Source: an uncultured Pseudobdellovibrionaceae bacterium
Lineage (GTDB): Bacteria > Bdellovibrionota > Bdellovibrionia > Bdellovibrionales > JAMPXM01
Direction of reading: 5' to 3'
Assembly (NCBI GenBank): GCA_934277865.1
Contig: CAKQVW010000143.1
Location: forward strand, 1 to 7,106
DNA length: 7,106 nt
The notes beneath the pieces are model-generated. The model was not told where the DNA came from. It did not search any database and was given only the letters and a program-made list of their open reading frames with translations. Made by a program: the position numbers and the translations under genes. How positions within the stretch are numbered: the first letter of the stretch is position 1; every line of letters starts with the position of its first letter. Shown piece after piece: positions 1 through 5,947 of the stretch.

Positions 1-35
1 ACTTCCGCCTCTACGGCAGGCGAAAGAAAATTCTT
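1..35 (-). other. Apparent in-frame continuation of the sugar kinase beyond the stop codon
   Basis: Reading on from the TAA at 38-36 in the same frame gives KNFLSPAVEAE followed by a partial codon at the window edge. In RfaE-type kinases the RVDxE segment is followed by a short linker and a helix of the type LSxxVExxL, so this looks like the expected next part of the protein, with the stop occupying a single residue position. Only 35 bases are visible, so the match is suggestive and no more. Confidence 0.4.
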
Positions 36-449
36 TTATTCGTAATCGACACGCACGATGTGATGGTTTTGCACCATCACCCGCAGCTTGCGCGTGGTTG
101 GGCGCGACGGGTCGACCACGAGATGCTCCACGGGGACATCAGCGGCACGCAAAAGCTGTCGAAGCTGATCGGCCCCCACGTCCTGGCCGACGACCGAGAC
201 CAAGCGCGGAACCCCGCCAAGACCGCTGATATTTTGGGCAACGTTGGCAGCAAGTCCCAGCCTCGCCTCTTCTTTTTCTACCTCGACCACCGGAACCGGC
301 GCCTCCGGACTGATCCGACGCACCTGGCCCAAGGTGTACTCGTCGACACCGACGTCACCCACGATCACGACCTCGCGACCGTCCAAGCGAGAAAGCCCCG
401 CCGTCAGAGTTTTTGTGAAATCCTTCATGGCCATACGAGTCACTTGCAT
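36..449 (-). CDS. RfaE/HldE-type PfkB sugar kinase, N-terminal fragment cut by an in-frame stop
   Basis: The 137-residue product matches the start of D-glycero-beta-D-manno-heptose-7-phosphate kinase (RfaE1/HldE N-domain), a cytoplasmic enzyme that phosphorylates heptose-7-phosphate on the way to ADP-heptose for LPS core. Visible family features are the first strand with VGDVGVDEY (about residues 30-38), the hallmark RISPEAPVPVVEV (45-57), the PfkB-type segment RLGLAANVAQN (63-73), and the TRKLRVM...VRVDYE region at the end. Family kinases run to roughly 310-330 residues. The C-terminal half, including the GAGD catalytic/anion-hole motif, is missing, because the reading frame meets TAA at 38-36. 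The fragment alone should be inactive. Of three possible starts (residues 1, 6 and 8), none has a clear Shine-Dalgarno, so 449 is only the longest choice. It diverges from glutamate dehydrogenase. The family call is secure; whether this is a pseudogene, a sequencing error or a strain mutation is open. Confidence 0.75.
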   Translation of the reverse strand: MQVTRMAMKDFTKTLTAGLSRLDGREVVIVGDVGVDEYTLGQVRRISPEAPVPVVEVEKEEARLGLAANVAQNISGLGGVPRLVSVVGQDVGADQLRQLLRAADVPVEHLVVDPSRPTTRKLRVMVQNHHIVRVDYE

Positions 450-469
450 GGTGTGAAAAGATCATGAAG

Positions 470-504
470 TTGCCGTAGGTGGCAAGCTTCACTTGCCAAG
501 GCAA
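470..504. promoter_or_regulatory. Array of alternating inverted half-sites (candidate operator)
   Basis: Four 5-bp half-sites alternate in orientation: TTGCC at 470-474, GGCAA at 481-485, TTGCC at 493-497 and GGCAA at 500-504. The middle pair is part of a 7-bp perfect inverted repeat, TGGCAAG (480-486) and CTTGCCA (492-498), around a 5-nt centre. The array lies in the divergent region between the sugar kinase fragment and glutamate dehydrogenase. The last two half-sites fall on and just behind the predicted -35 box of the rightward promoter. Binding there by a dimeric repressor would block polymerase, so repression of gdh is the simplest reading. No regulator gene is in the window, so the binding protein is unknown. 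Confidence 0.45.
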
Positions 505-521
505 TCGGGGTCTTCTCTAAT
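493..521 (+). promoter_or_regulatory. Predicted sigma70-type promoter for the gdh-led operon
   Basis: TTGCCA (493-498) and TCTAAT (516-521) each differ from the -35 and -10 consensus by one base and are separated by exactly 17 bp. Transcription would begin near 528, giving a leader of about 40 nt before the ATG at 569. No comparable -10/-35 pair was found for the minus-strand kinase in the same intergenic region. Confidence 0.55.
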
Positions 522-556
522 GGCGGGGCAAAAGTGCGACCACTAGTGAGAATTCC

Positions 557-563
557 AGGGAGA
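557..563 (+). promoter_or_regulatory. Ribosome binding site of glutamate dehydrogenase
   Basis: AGGGAGA ends five bases before the ATG at 569. It supports that start over the internal ATG at 665, which lies nearer the conserved core. Confidence 0.7.
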
Positions 564-568
564 CTGTC

Positions 569-1900
569 ATGAACCATTCCGGCGCGAGCCATTCCGGCTC
601 GGCACAAGCTACGAACGAACAAACTCATGTTTATCAGGCCAGCGAGGAGCTCTATCGCGGTGAGATGTTCGACAACACCATCAAAATTCTTGAGGAGGCC
701 GGAAAGGTCATCAACTGTGACCCGAACGTGCTGACTCGGATGAAGCGCCCCAAGAAGGCGATCATCGTCTCCGTTCCTGTGCGCATGGATGACTACACGG
801 TTCGTACCTTCACGGGCTACCGTGTTCAACACTCCTCGACGCTTGGTCCATACAAGGGTGGCATTCGCTATCACCAAGACGTCACGCTTTCGGAAGTTGC
901 GGCACTGGCAACGCTGATGACGTTTAAGTGTTCACTACTGAATCTCCCCTTGGGCGGCGGTAAAGGTGGGATCACTGTCGATCCACTGAAACTTTCGCGC
1001 ACGGAGAAACAAAATCTCACTCGCCGCTACACCTCGGAACTCGGCACATTGATTGGCCCACAGGTTGATATTCCGGCGCCTGACATGGGCACCGACGCAC
1101 AGACCATGGCGTGGATGATGGACACCTACTCGCAAGAGATCGGGTCCGCACAGCCTGGTGTTGTGACTGGCAAGCCTGTGGAAATCGGCGGCTCGTTGGG
1201 CCGCAACGGCGCCACTGGACTCGGCGTTGTTTTCATCGCGGAAAAAGCGCTGGAAAAAATGGGCAAAAAAATGAGCGGCACCACAATGGTCGTTCAAGGA
1301 TTTGGTAACGTCGGAAGTCACGCAGCTCTCTACGCTCACCAGCGCGGCGCCAAAATTCTGGCCGTGAGCGACGTTTCCGGCGGACTTCACAATCCAAACG
1401 GCCTCGACATCCCAGATCTTTTGAAATACGTCGCGGAAAAGAAAGTCATCAAAGGCTACCCTCACGCCGATGCCATTTCGAACGAACAGCTTCTTGAGCT
1501 GTCGTGCGACGTGCTTGCACCTTGCGCGATGGAGAACCAAATCACAGAAGCGAATGCGGGACGCATTCATGCGAAGATCGTCGTCGAAGGAGCCAACGGA
1601 CCGACAAGCGGTGGCGCCACGAAGATCCTCCACGAGCGCGATATCCTGGTTTGCCCAGACATCTTGGCCAACGGCGGAGGCGTTATCGTTTCGTACTTCG
1701 AATGGGTTCAGAGTCTTCAATACTTCTTCTGGACAGAAAGCGAAGTGAACGAGCGCATGCGACAAGTGATTGTCGGTGCATTCGACAAAGTGTGGGAATT
1801 GAAAACCGAGAAGAAGATCGACATGCGTACTGCAGCGATGGGCCAAGCCGTTCGTCGCCTTGAGCGCGCGATGCTTCTCCGTGGTCTCTACCCTCGCTGA
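569..1900 (+). CDS. gdhA: Glutamate dehydrogenase (Glu/Leu/Phe/Val dehydrogenase family)
   Basis: This 443-residue cytoplasmic enzyme interconverts glutamate with 2-oxoglutarate plus ammonia using NAD(P). The N-terminal dimerisation and substrate domain carries the three family lysines with the classical spacing: K96 in GPYKGGIRYH, K120 in TFKCSLL, and catalytic K132 in LPLGGGKGG. D172 in PAPDMGTDA lies 40 residues after K132, as in Clostridium symbiosum GDH (K89, K113, K125, D165). The C-terminal Rossmann domain has GFGNVG at 244-249. D268 in AVSDVSGG sits near the end of the second strand, which leans towards NAD but does not settle the cofactor. Length fits the small hexameric GDH class, with an extra polar N-terminus of about 20 residues containing a five-residue repeat (HSGAS, HSGSA). 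It is the first gene of the rightward cluster; pyrD starts 14 nt after its stop. Glutamate specificity rather than leucine or valine is inferred from overall similarity. Confidence 0.93.
   Translation: MNHSGASHSGSAQATNEQTHVYQASEELYRGEMFDNTIKILEEAGKVINCDPNVLTRMKRPKKAIIVSVPVRMDDYTVRTFTGYRVQHSSTLGPYKGGIRYHQDVTLSEVAALATLMTFKCSLLNLPLGGGKGGITVDPLKLSRTEKQNLTRRYTSELGTLIGPQVDIPAPDMGTDAQTMAWMMDTYSQEIGSAQPGVVTGKPVEIGGSLGRNGATGLGVVFIAEKALEKMGKKMSGTTMVVQGFGNVGSHAALYAHQRGAKILAVSDVSGGLHNPNGLDIPDLLKYVAEKKVIKGYPHADAISNEQLLELSCDVLAPCAMENQITEANAGRIHAKIVVEGANGPTSGGATKILHERDILVCPDILANGGGVIVSYFEWVQSLQYFFWTESEVNERMRQVIVGAFDKVWELKTEKKIDMRTAAMGQAVRRLERAMLLRGLYPR
574..598 (+). repeat. Short direct repeat in the 5' end of gdh
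   Basis: CCATTCCGGC occurs at 574-583 and again at 589-598, a 15-nt period that preserves frame and encodes repeated HSG units. It looks like a small in-frame duplication in the unconserved N-terminal tail. Confidence 0.6.
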
Positions 1901-1914
1901 TCGAGAACTTCGAC

Positions 1915-3015
1915 GTGGCGATCAAACCTTGGCTTTGGCTTCCGGCTCAAGTTTCCCATGATCTGGCGCCGCTGGCTTTGGAACTCGGGGCGTTTTTCAC
2001 AACGCCCTTGAGTGCCAAAGAGCGCCAGGTGTGTTCGCGCACCTGGACTCGCAAAGGACATCGCATCCATTTTGAAAATCCCCTTGGTATCGCAGGCGGC
2101 GTCGACAAAGACGGTCGCCAAGTTCACGGCTGGCAACACTATGGAGCTGGCTTTGTGGAAATCGGCACCATCACGCCTCGTCCACAGTCGCCCAATCCCG
2201 GCAAGATCATGGCACGTATCGAAGCGAAAGAGGCACTTTGGAACCGAATGGGTTTTCCTTCACCTGGCGCCTTGAAAACACGTTCCTACCTGCGCGAGTT
2301 TCGTCTGACCGAATCGAGAAAACTCCGCGCTCAAGACACAACACAAGAGGCCACAACAGAAGCGCCGCGCTTTCCAATTTTTGCCAACATCGGAAAACAG
2401 CGTGAGACCACTCTCGAAAAAGCTGTTCACGATTACTTGGAACTTATTGAACTTTTCACCGCCAAATCGACACACATCGCAGGCGAAGCATTGGTTGACG
2501 GATTCGTGATCAACATCAGTAGCCCCAACACAAAAGGGCTGCGCGATCTCTTTCAACCCGAGCGCCTTGAAGCATTTTTGCAGCCCCTAGCCGAGCGCCT
2601 CATCGCATGTCGTCGCCCGGGACTCCTGAAATTGAGTCCGGACATGGACGATGAGACACGACTCGCGGCACTTTCCGCCGTCAGCCGTCTGGATCTCGAC
2701 GGAGTGGTTGTGACAAATACGACCGCAAGTCGCCCCAAAGGCCTCACCCTTCCCGCAGAGGGAGGCCTCTCGGGACGGCCGCTGCAAACTCTGGCTCGCG
2801 AATTTCTTGTCAAGACGGTGCGTGACTTCGATCGCGGCGCGGTTTCGGCCTCTAGCTCGGAGAGCCATAGACTTGTCATCTCCGCAGGTGGCGTGCTGGA
2901 CGGAGAAGAAGTAAAGTGGCGACTCGCGCATGGTGCTGACCTCGTCGAGACCTACAGTGGTCTGGTTTTTTCGGGACCAAGCTTCTTTCGCCAAAGTCTC
3001 AAGAACCTCGCTTGA
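1915..3015 (+). CDS. pyrD: Dihydroorotate dehydrogenase (quinone), class 2
   Basis: This flavoenzyme oxidises dihydroorotate to orotate in pyrimidine synthesis and passes electrons to the quinone pool at the inner membrane. The TIM-barrel motifs appear in order: NPLGIAGGVDKDG with FMN-contact K65, GFVEIGTITPRPQ, NRMGF from N110, NIGKQ from N158, NISSPNTKGLR with N200, catalytic S203 and N205, LLKLSPD with K239, DGVVVTNTT, GGLSGRPL at 283-290, and a C-terminal AGGVLDG...YSG phosphate-binding region. Serine as catalytic base and an N-terminal helical extension (residues about 1-45) mark class 2 rather than the cysteine-using class 1. The GTG start at 1915 gives the expected N-terminus; it has no strong Shine-Dalgarno and lies 14 nt after the gdh stop, so translation may be coupled. 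At 366 residues it exceeds E. coli PyrD (336), mostly through about 20 extra polar residues between NRMGF and NIGKQ. Confidence 0.93.
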   Translation: MAIKPWLWLPAQVSHDLAPLALELGAFFTTPLSAKERQVCSRTWTRKGHRIHFENPLGIAGGVDKDGRQVHGWQHYGAGFVEIGTITPRPQSPNPGKIMARIEAKEALWNRMGFPSPGALKTRSYLREFRLTESRKLRAQDTTQEATTEAPRFPIFANIGKQRETTLEKAVHDYLELIELFTAKSTHIAGEALVDGFVINISSPNTKGLRDLFQPERLEAFLQPLAERLIACRRPGLLKLSPDMDDETRLAALSAVSRLDLDGVVVTNTTASRPKGLTLPAEGGLSGRPLQTLAREFLVKTVRDFDRGAVSASSSESHRLVISAGGVLDGEEVKWRLAHGADLVETYSGLVFSGPSFFRQSLKNLA

Positions 3016-3016
3016 T

Positions 3017-3030
3017 ACGAGGGCCCTCGT
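3017..3030. repeat. 14-bp perfect palindrome between pyrD and the Nudix gene
   Basis: ACGAGGGCCCTCGT starts two bases after the pyrD stop and is identical to its reverse complement. As RNA it could only form a 5-bp stem with a GGCC loop, and no T-run follows, so it does not look like an intrinsic terminator. A protein-binding site is possible. Confidence 0.5.
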
Positions 3031-3049
3031 TAGCTAGTGTGGAAAGCTC

Positions 3050-3523
3050 ATGGCTACCCCTACTCGCACACCTCCTCATGGAACACGTATTCAGCGCCCA
3101 GTCTGGATTCCCGTCGTCACCGCACTGATTCGTCGCGGCGAGCAGGTTCTCGTGGGCCAGCGGCCGCCCGGCCACACACTGGCTGGGCAGTGGGAGTTCC
3201 CCGGAGGAAAAATCGAAAAGGGCGAGTCGCCGGAAGCCGCGCTCAAACGCGAACTTTACGAAGAACTCGGAATCGAGGCCGAGATCGGCCCGCTCAGGTT
3301 TGCCGCGACTCACACCTATGGCGAAATTTCGATTTTGATTCTCTTTTACGATGTCTACTTCTGGAAGGGTGAACCCAAGCTGCAGCAACACACGGAACTT
3401 CGATGGACAACACCGCGCGAGTTCGTTCAGCTTCCGATTCCAGAGGCCAATCGCAAGATCGCCATGAATCTTGTTGAGATTCTCGAGTCGCCGACCAAGG
3501 CAGGCGATCCAAAAAAGGGGTAA
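3050..3523 (+). CDS. MutT-type Nudix hydrolase
   Basis: This 157-residue cytoplasmic protein belongs to the Nudix family and most resembles MutT-like (deoxy)nucleoside triphosphate pyrophosphohydrolases, which clear oxidised nucleotides such as 8-oxo-dGTP. The Nudix box is complete at residues 53-75: G53, E59, then R67-E68-L69-x-E71-E72-x-G74-I75, with E68, E71 and E72 as the expected metal ligands. The preceding RPPGHTLAGQWEFPGGK segment is typical of MutT rather than of ADP-ribose or coenzyme A hydrolases. E. coli MutT has 129 residues; the extra length is a proline/threonine-rich N-terminus (1-17) and a short charged C-terminus. The ATG at 3050 follows GGAAAG (3041-3046) with a tight 3-nt gap. 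The next gene begins one base after its stop. Substrate is inferred from family resemblance only. Confidence 0.85.
   Translation: MATPTRTPPHGTRIQRPVWIPVVTALIRRGEQVLVGQRPPGHTLAGQWEFPGGKIEKGESPEAALKRELYEELGIEAEIGPLRFAATHTYGEISILILFYDVYFWKGEPKLQQHTELRWTTPREFVQLPIPEANRKIAMNLVEILESPTKAGDPKKG
3515..3520 (+). promoter_or_regulatory. Ribosome binding site deciding the GTG start at 3525
   Basis: AAGGGG lies inside the last codons of the Nudix gene, four bases before GTG at 3525. It supports that start over the upstream in-frame ATG at 3471, which would add 18 non-conserved residues encoded inside the Nudix gene. Confidence 0.6.
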
Positions 3524-3524
3524 C

Positions 3525-4592
3525 GTGAGAATCGTCTTTCTATCTCGCGTGCTACCCTATGAACTTGGTTCCCCCCTTGAACGTCGCTTCGCCGGCCGAC
3601 TTGCCGAACTGACGGATCTTGGACATGAAGTATTGATTCTCTCCCGCTGGCAAGAGGAGCTCCCCGAGCTTCAACTGGGAAAGCGCGTGGAGGTTCGATA
3701 TCCATTTAGAAAATTTGCGGCCTGGGAATGGCCGCAAGCGCTCCCCTTAATATTGCAGTGGCGACCGGACCTCATTCACATCGTGGATCCAGGCCTCAGC
3801 GCAGGCCAACGCCTTCTTGGAGCCGAAGCCTCGGTCTTCCCTGTCATCGAAAGCCTACGGCGTGGGTTTCGCCGCCTGGCCCTGCCCCATGTTTTGGTTT
3901 CAACACTGGATGAGTCTCCCGAAATATGGGGCAGCATCGGAGCACGGCACATCGAAAACAGCTGGCTGAGTTTGCGTCCCTCGCTAGGAAAAATCACGGC
4001 CCAAGGCGGCCGTTTGGACTCAGACCGTGTCCGCGTTTTTCTTGCCGGCACCGAGACCGAGCGCGCTGGACTGGTTGATCTCATTCCGACCATCCTCGAA
4101 GCTCTTCGGCGTTGGCCGTCCTTAGAGGTGGGCTGCCTGCTGGATCGCGCCTCACTTTCCCTCGCCGACCGACGGAGACTGCTTCGGCAGGAGCGCCTCG
4201 CCGGTGAGGCCGCCTCTCGGCTTTTGCTGATTCCAAAGGCGTTTTCCGAAGAAGCACTTGAGACCCAAGCATGGGACCTTGGCATCGTGGCCGGCCTGAC
4301 GCCCAAAGCCTTCCGTCGCTGGCAGGAACTCCTGGCGATGCCGCTGGTGATATCCGAGGGACAAAGAAGCCTGCTACCACAAGCTGAACCACGAGATCCG
4401 CGCTTGATGAGCGTGGTCTCTGAGCTCGCGTGGATTGAGCAGAGCCTCGCTGTCAGCCAAGACGCCGCGCTTCGCGACGCTGCCTGGTCGGCCATTCACG
4501 AGGGTGCGCATCTTTTTCTACAAGACGACGCAACCAACAGGATCTCGCGTTTGTACGCCACAGCCCTTGCAGAGAGCGCATCTCCCTCGTAG
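3525..4592 (+). CDS. Divergent GT-B (GT4-like) glycosyltransferase-like protein
   Basis: The 355-residue product begins with a Rossmann strand and loop typical of GT-B sugar transferases (MRIVFLSRVLPYELGSPLERR), followed by LxxLGHEVLILS and by RPDLIHIVD (residues 81-88), the usual PDxIHxH-type strand. The C-terminal donor-binding half is eroded. The region AGLTPKAFRRWQELLAMPLVIS (from about residue 256) lines up with the GT4 stretch EGFGxxxxEAMAxGxPVIxS, but P260 stands where the first Glu of EX7E belongs, only E268 remains, and two residues around the CG turn are missing. The usual phosphate-binding R/K of the GRLxxxKG segment are also not seen. No signal peptide or membrane helix is evident, so it is probably cytoplasmic or peripheral. 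It begins one base after the Nudix stop and is followed 11 nt later by a second GT4-like gene, so an accessory role is possible. Function uncertain. Confidence 0.65.
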   Translation: MRIVFLSRVLPYELGSPLERRFAGRLAELTDLGHEVLILSRWQEELPELQLGKRVEVRYPFRKFAAWEWPQALPLILQWRPDLIHIVDPGLSAGQRLLGAEASVFPVIESLRRGFRRLALPHVLVSTLDESPEIWGSIGARHIENSWLSLRPSLGKITAQGGRLDSDRVRVFLAGTETERAGLVDLIPTILEALRRWPSLEVGCLLDRASLSLADRRRLLRQERLAGEAASRLLLIPKAFSEEALETQAWDLGIVAGLTPKAFRRWQELLAMPLVISEGQRSLLPQAEPRDPRLMSVVSELAWIEQSLAVSQDAALRDAAWSAIHEGAHLFLQDDATNRISRLYATALAESASPS

Positions 4593-4603
4593 CATTGTCC
4601 GTG

Positions 4604-5947
4604 ATGTCTCAATCGCTCACCGGATCGCTATTTGGGTCGCTTCTTGGCAAAAAACCGCCGCTGCCCAATCAGCTCAACATCGCGCTGATCTCGCAATATG
4701 CGCCGCTCATTCAGACGCGCCCGACTTCGGGACGAAGTGCGGGGCCAAGCTTTTTGCGCCTGATCGCACGTGGACTCGCATTTCGCGGGCACAGTGTCAC
4801 GATTATCACTGGCGAAAGCATGGGCGGTGCCGCCGCCGTACGCGAAGCCGACGGCGTTCGTATCGTGAGCATCGCCCCCAGTCGCGCAACTCGTTTGCGC
4901 TCGCAAGCGCATCAGCCACGCTTCCAAGATCTGGTGAGATCAAAATTTCTCGAGCTTCACCGAGAAAATCCGTTTCACATCGTGCATGCCCTCGACAGCT
5001 CAGCCCTTCGGGTTGGCATGATCAAAAAAGAACATGGTTTTGCCATGGCCTACGACGTACAGGCGACACGCATGGCCGATCTGTTTGCCATCATGGGAAT
5101 GGGACAAGAAACACTGGGCAGCATTCTCGGCACCGGCTTCAGCGTCGGCTGGAAGTTTGTTTCCACCTACTTCAGCCACGATCGTCAGCTTCTCTCAACC
5201 GCGGACGGTGTTTTTGTCGCAAGTCCGCGTGAGCGAATTTCTCTTGAACGCTATTACCTTTACCCGGATGCCAAGATGTACACAGTTCCCTATGGCATCG
5301 AGATCGGCGCTCTCAAGGAACTCACGGAGCTTCCAACTGAGGGCGATCAGCCTTGGCTGAAGATTCCAGAATCCGTTCACGTCGCGGTCACCGTCAGCGA
5401 CATGAACGAAACCGGCGAGATGGTGAGTTTGCTGCGGGCCTTTGAACAGGTGGCGATTCGTAAACCAAATTCACGTCTCATTGTCATCGGCGATGGGCCA
5501 CGTTTTAAAGAAATTGAATTTGAAGCTTTGATGCTCGCACTTGGTTCAAAAGTCATCTTCACTGGCGATTTGTCGCATGCGGATCAAGTTCACGCCATCT
5601 CTCGCGCAGACATCTTCGTCAATCTCTCGGCTCGAACTTCCGGTTTCGAGCCCTCGTTGCTCGAGGCGATGGCGCAAAAAAAGGTCGTCATCGGTTCGGA
5701 GATGAGTCCGATTTCGGCGATGATCGAACATGGACTCGAAGGTTTTCTCGTTCGTCCGGCCGATGTTTCAGAGATTCGCGATTTACTTTTGGCTGTTTTC
5801 GAAAAGCGGGTGCCGACCGAACAGATCGGCGAAGCTGCAAGTGCAAAAATCAACGCGCTGTTTGATCCCGAGAAAATGGTGGTTGAGACTCTTCGAGCCT
5901 ACAGGTCCATTATCGCCGCGACGGGACGCTACAGGAGGACGGCATGA
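4604..5947 (+). CDS. Glycosyltransferase, GT4-like
   Basis: A 447-residue GT-B glycosyltransferase, presumably transferring a sugar from a nucleotide-sugar donor to a cell-surface glycan intermediate at the cytoplasmic face. The N-terminal Rossmann half has NIALISQY (25-32), GPSFLRLIARGLAFRGHSVTIITGE, and FHIVHALDS with H128. The C-terminal half has the IVIGDGP strand (G296-D297-G298), FTGDLSHADQVHAISRADIFVNLS, and SGFEPSLLEAMAQKKVVIGSE. In the EX7E motif the second Glu is E354, but the first position is S346. The GRLxxxKG loop is replaced by SDMNETGEM, without its basic residues. ATG at 4604 is preferred; in-frame TTG (4595) and GTG (4601) just upstream are alternatives, and none has a Shine-Dalgarno. 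It starts 11 nt after the upstream glycosyltransferase-like gene, so coupled translation is likely. Its last bases overlap the ligase start. Donor and acceptor sugars cannot be told from sequence. Confidence 0.82.
   Translation: MSQSLTGSLFGSLLGKKPPLPNQLNIALISQYAPLIQTRPTSGRSAGPSFLRLIARGLAFRGHSVTIITGESMGGAAAVREADGVRIVSIAPSRATRLRSQAHQPRFQDLVRSKFLELHRENPFHIVHALDSSALRVGMIKKEHGFAMAYDVQATRMADLFAIMGMGQETLGSILGTGFSVGWKFVSTYFSHDRQLLSTADGVFVASPRERISLERYYLYPDAKMYTVPYGIEIGALKELTELPTEGDQPWLKIPESVHVAVTVSDMNETGEMVSLLRAFEQVAIRKPNSRLIVIGDGPRFKEIEFEALMLALGSKVIFTGDLSHADQVHAISRADIFVNLSARTSGFEPSLLEAMAQKKVVIGSEMSPISAMIEHGLEGFLVRPADVSEIRDLLLAVFEKRVPTEQIGEAASAKINALFDPEKMVVETLRAYRSIIAATGRYRRTA
5933..5938 (+). promoter_or_regulatory. 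Strong ribosome binding site of the O-antigen ligase-like gene
   Basis: A full AGGAGG sits five bases before the ATG at 5944, inside the end of the upstream glycosyltransferase gene. It is the best Shine-Dalgarno in the window and fixes the start of the last gene. Confidence 0.8.

Noticed and set aside
450..490. Minus-strand promoter for the kinase (TTGCCA at 485-480)
   Set aside because: At 17-bp spacing the -10 would be ATCTTT, which barely matches; the better CATGAT is only 13 bp away. Neither is convincing.
480..498. Possible sigma54 promoter (TGGCA...TTGC)
   Set aside because: The spacing between GG and GC is 12 bases rather than the required 10 on either strand; the pattern is explained by the inverted repeat.
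935..1846. 303-codon open frame on the minus strand opposite gdh
   Set aside because: It lies entirely inside a gene with full catalytic motifs. Its translation is His/Cys/Phe-rich with no recognisable domain, typical of an antisense shadow.
3017..3035. Intrinsic terminator after pyrD
   Set aside because: The palindrome gives only a 5-bp stem and TAGCTAG follows instead of a T-run.
3509..3528. A AAA AAG slippery heptamer in frame at the end of the Nudix gene
   Set aside because: A -1 shift would hit TGA at 3526-3528 after only a few codons and does not reach the glycosyltransferase frame. The purine run is better explained as the ribosome binding site of the next gene.
3776..4495. 239-codon minus-strand frame, very rich in Ser and Arg
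   Set aside because: Low-complexity Ser/Arg composition is the usual antisense shadow of a GC-rich gene, and the plus strand carries a coherent GT-B fold with good start context.
4435..5232. 265-codon plus-strand frame across the boundary of the two glycosyltransferase genes
   Set aside because: Arg/His/Ser-rich translation without motifs, overlapping two genes that have recognisable strands and motifs in another frame.
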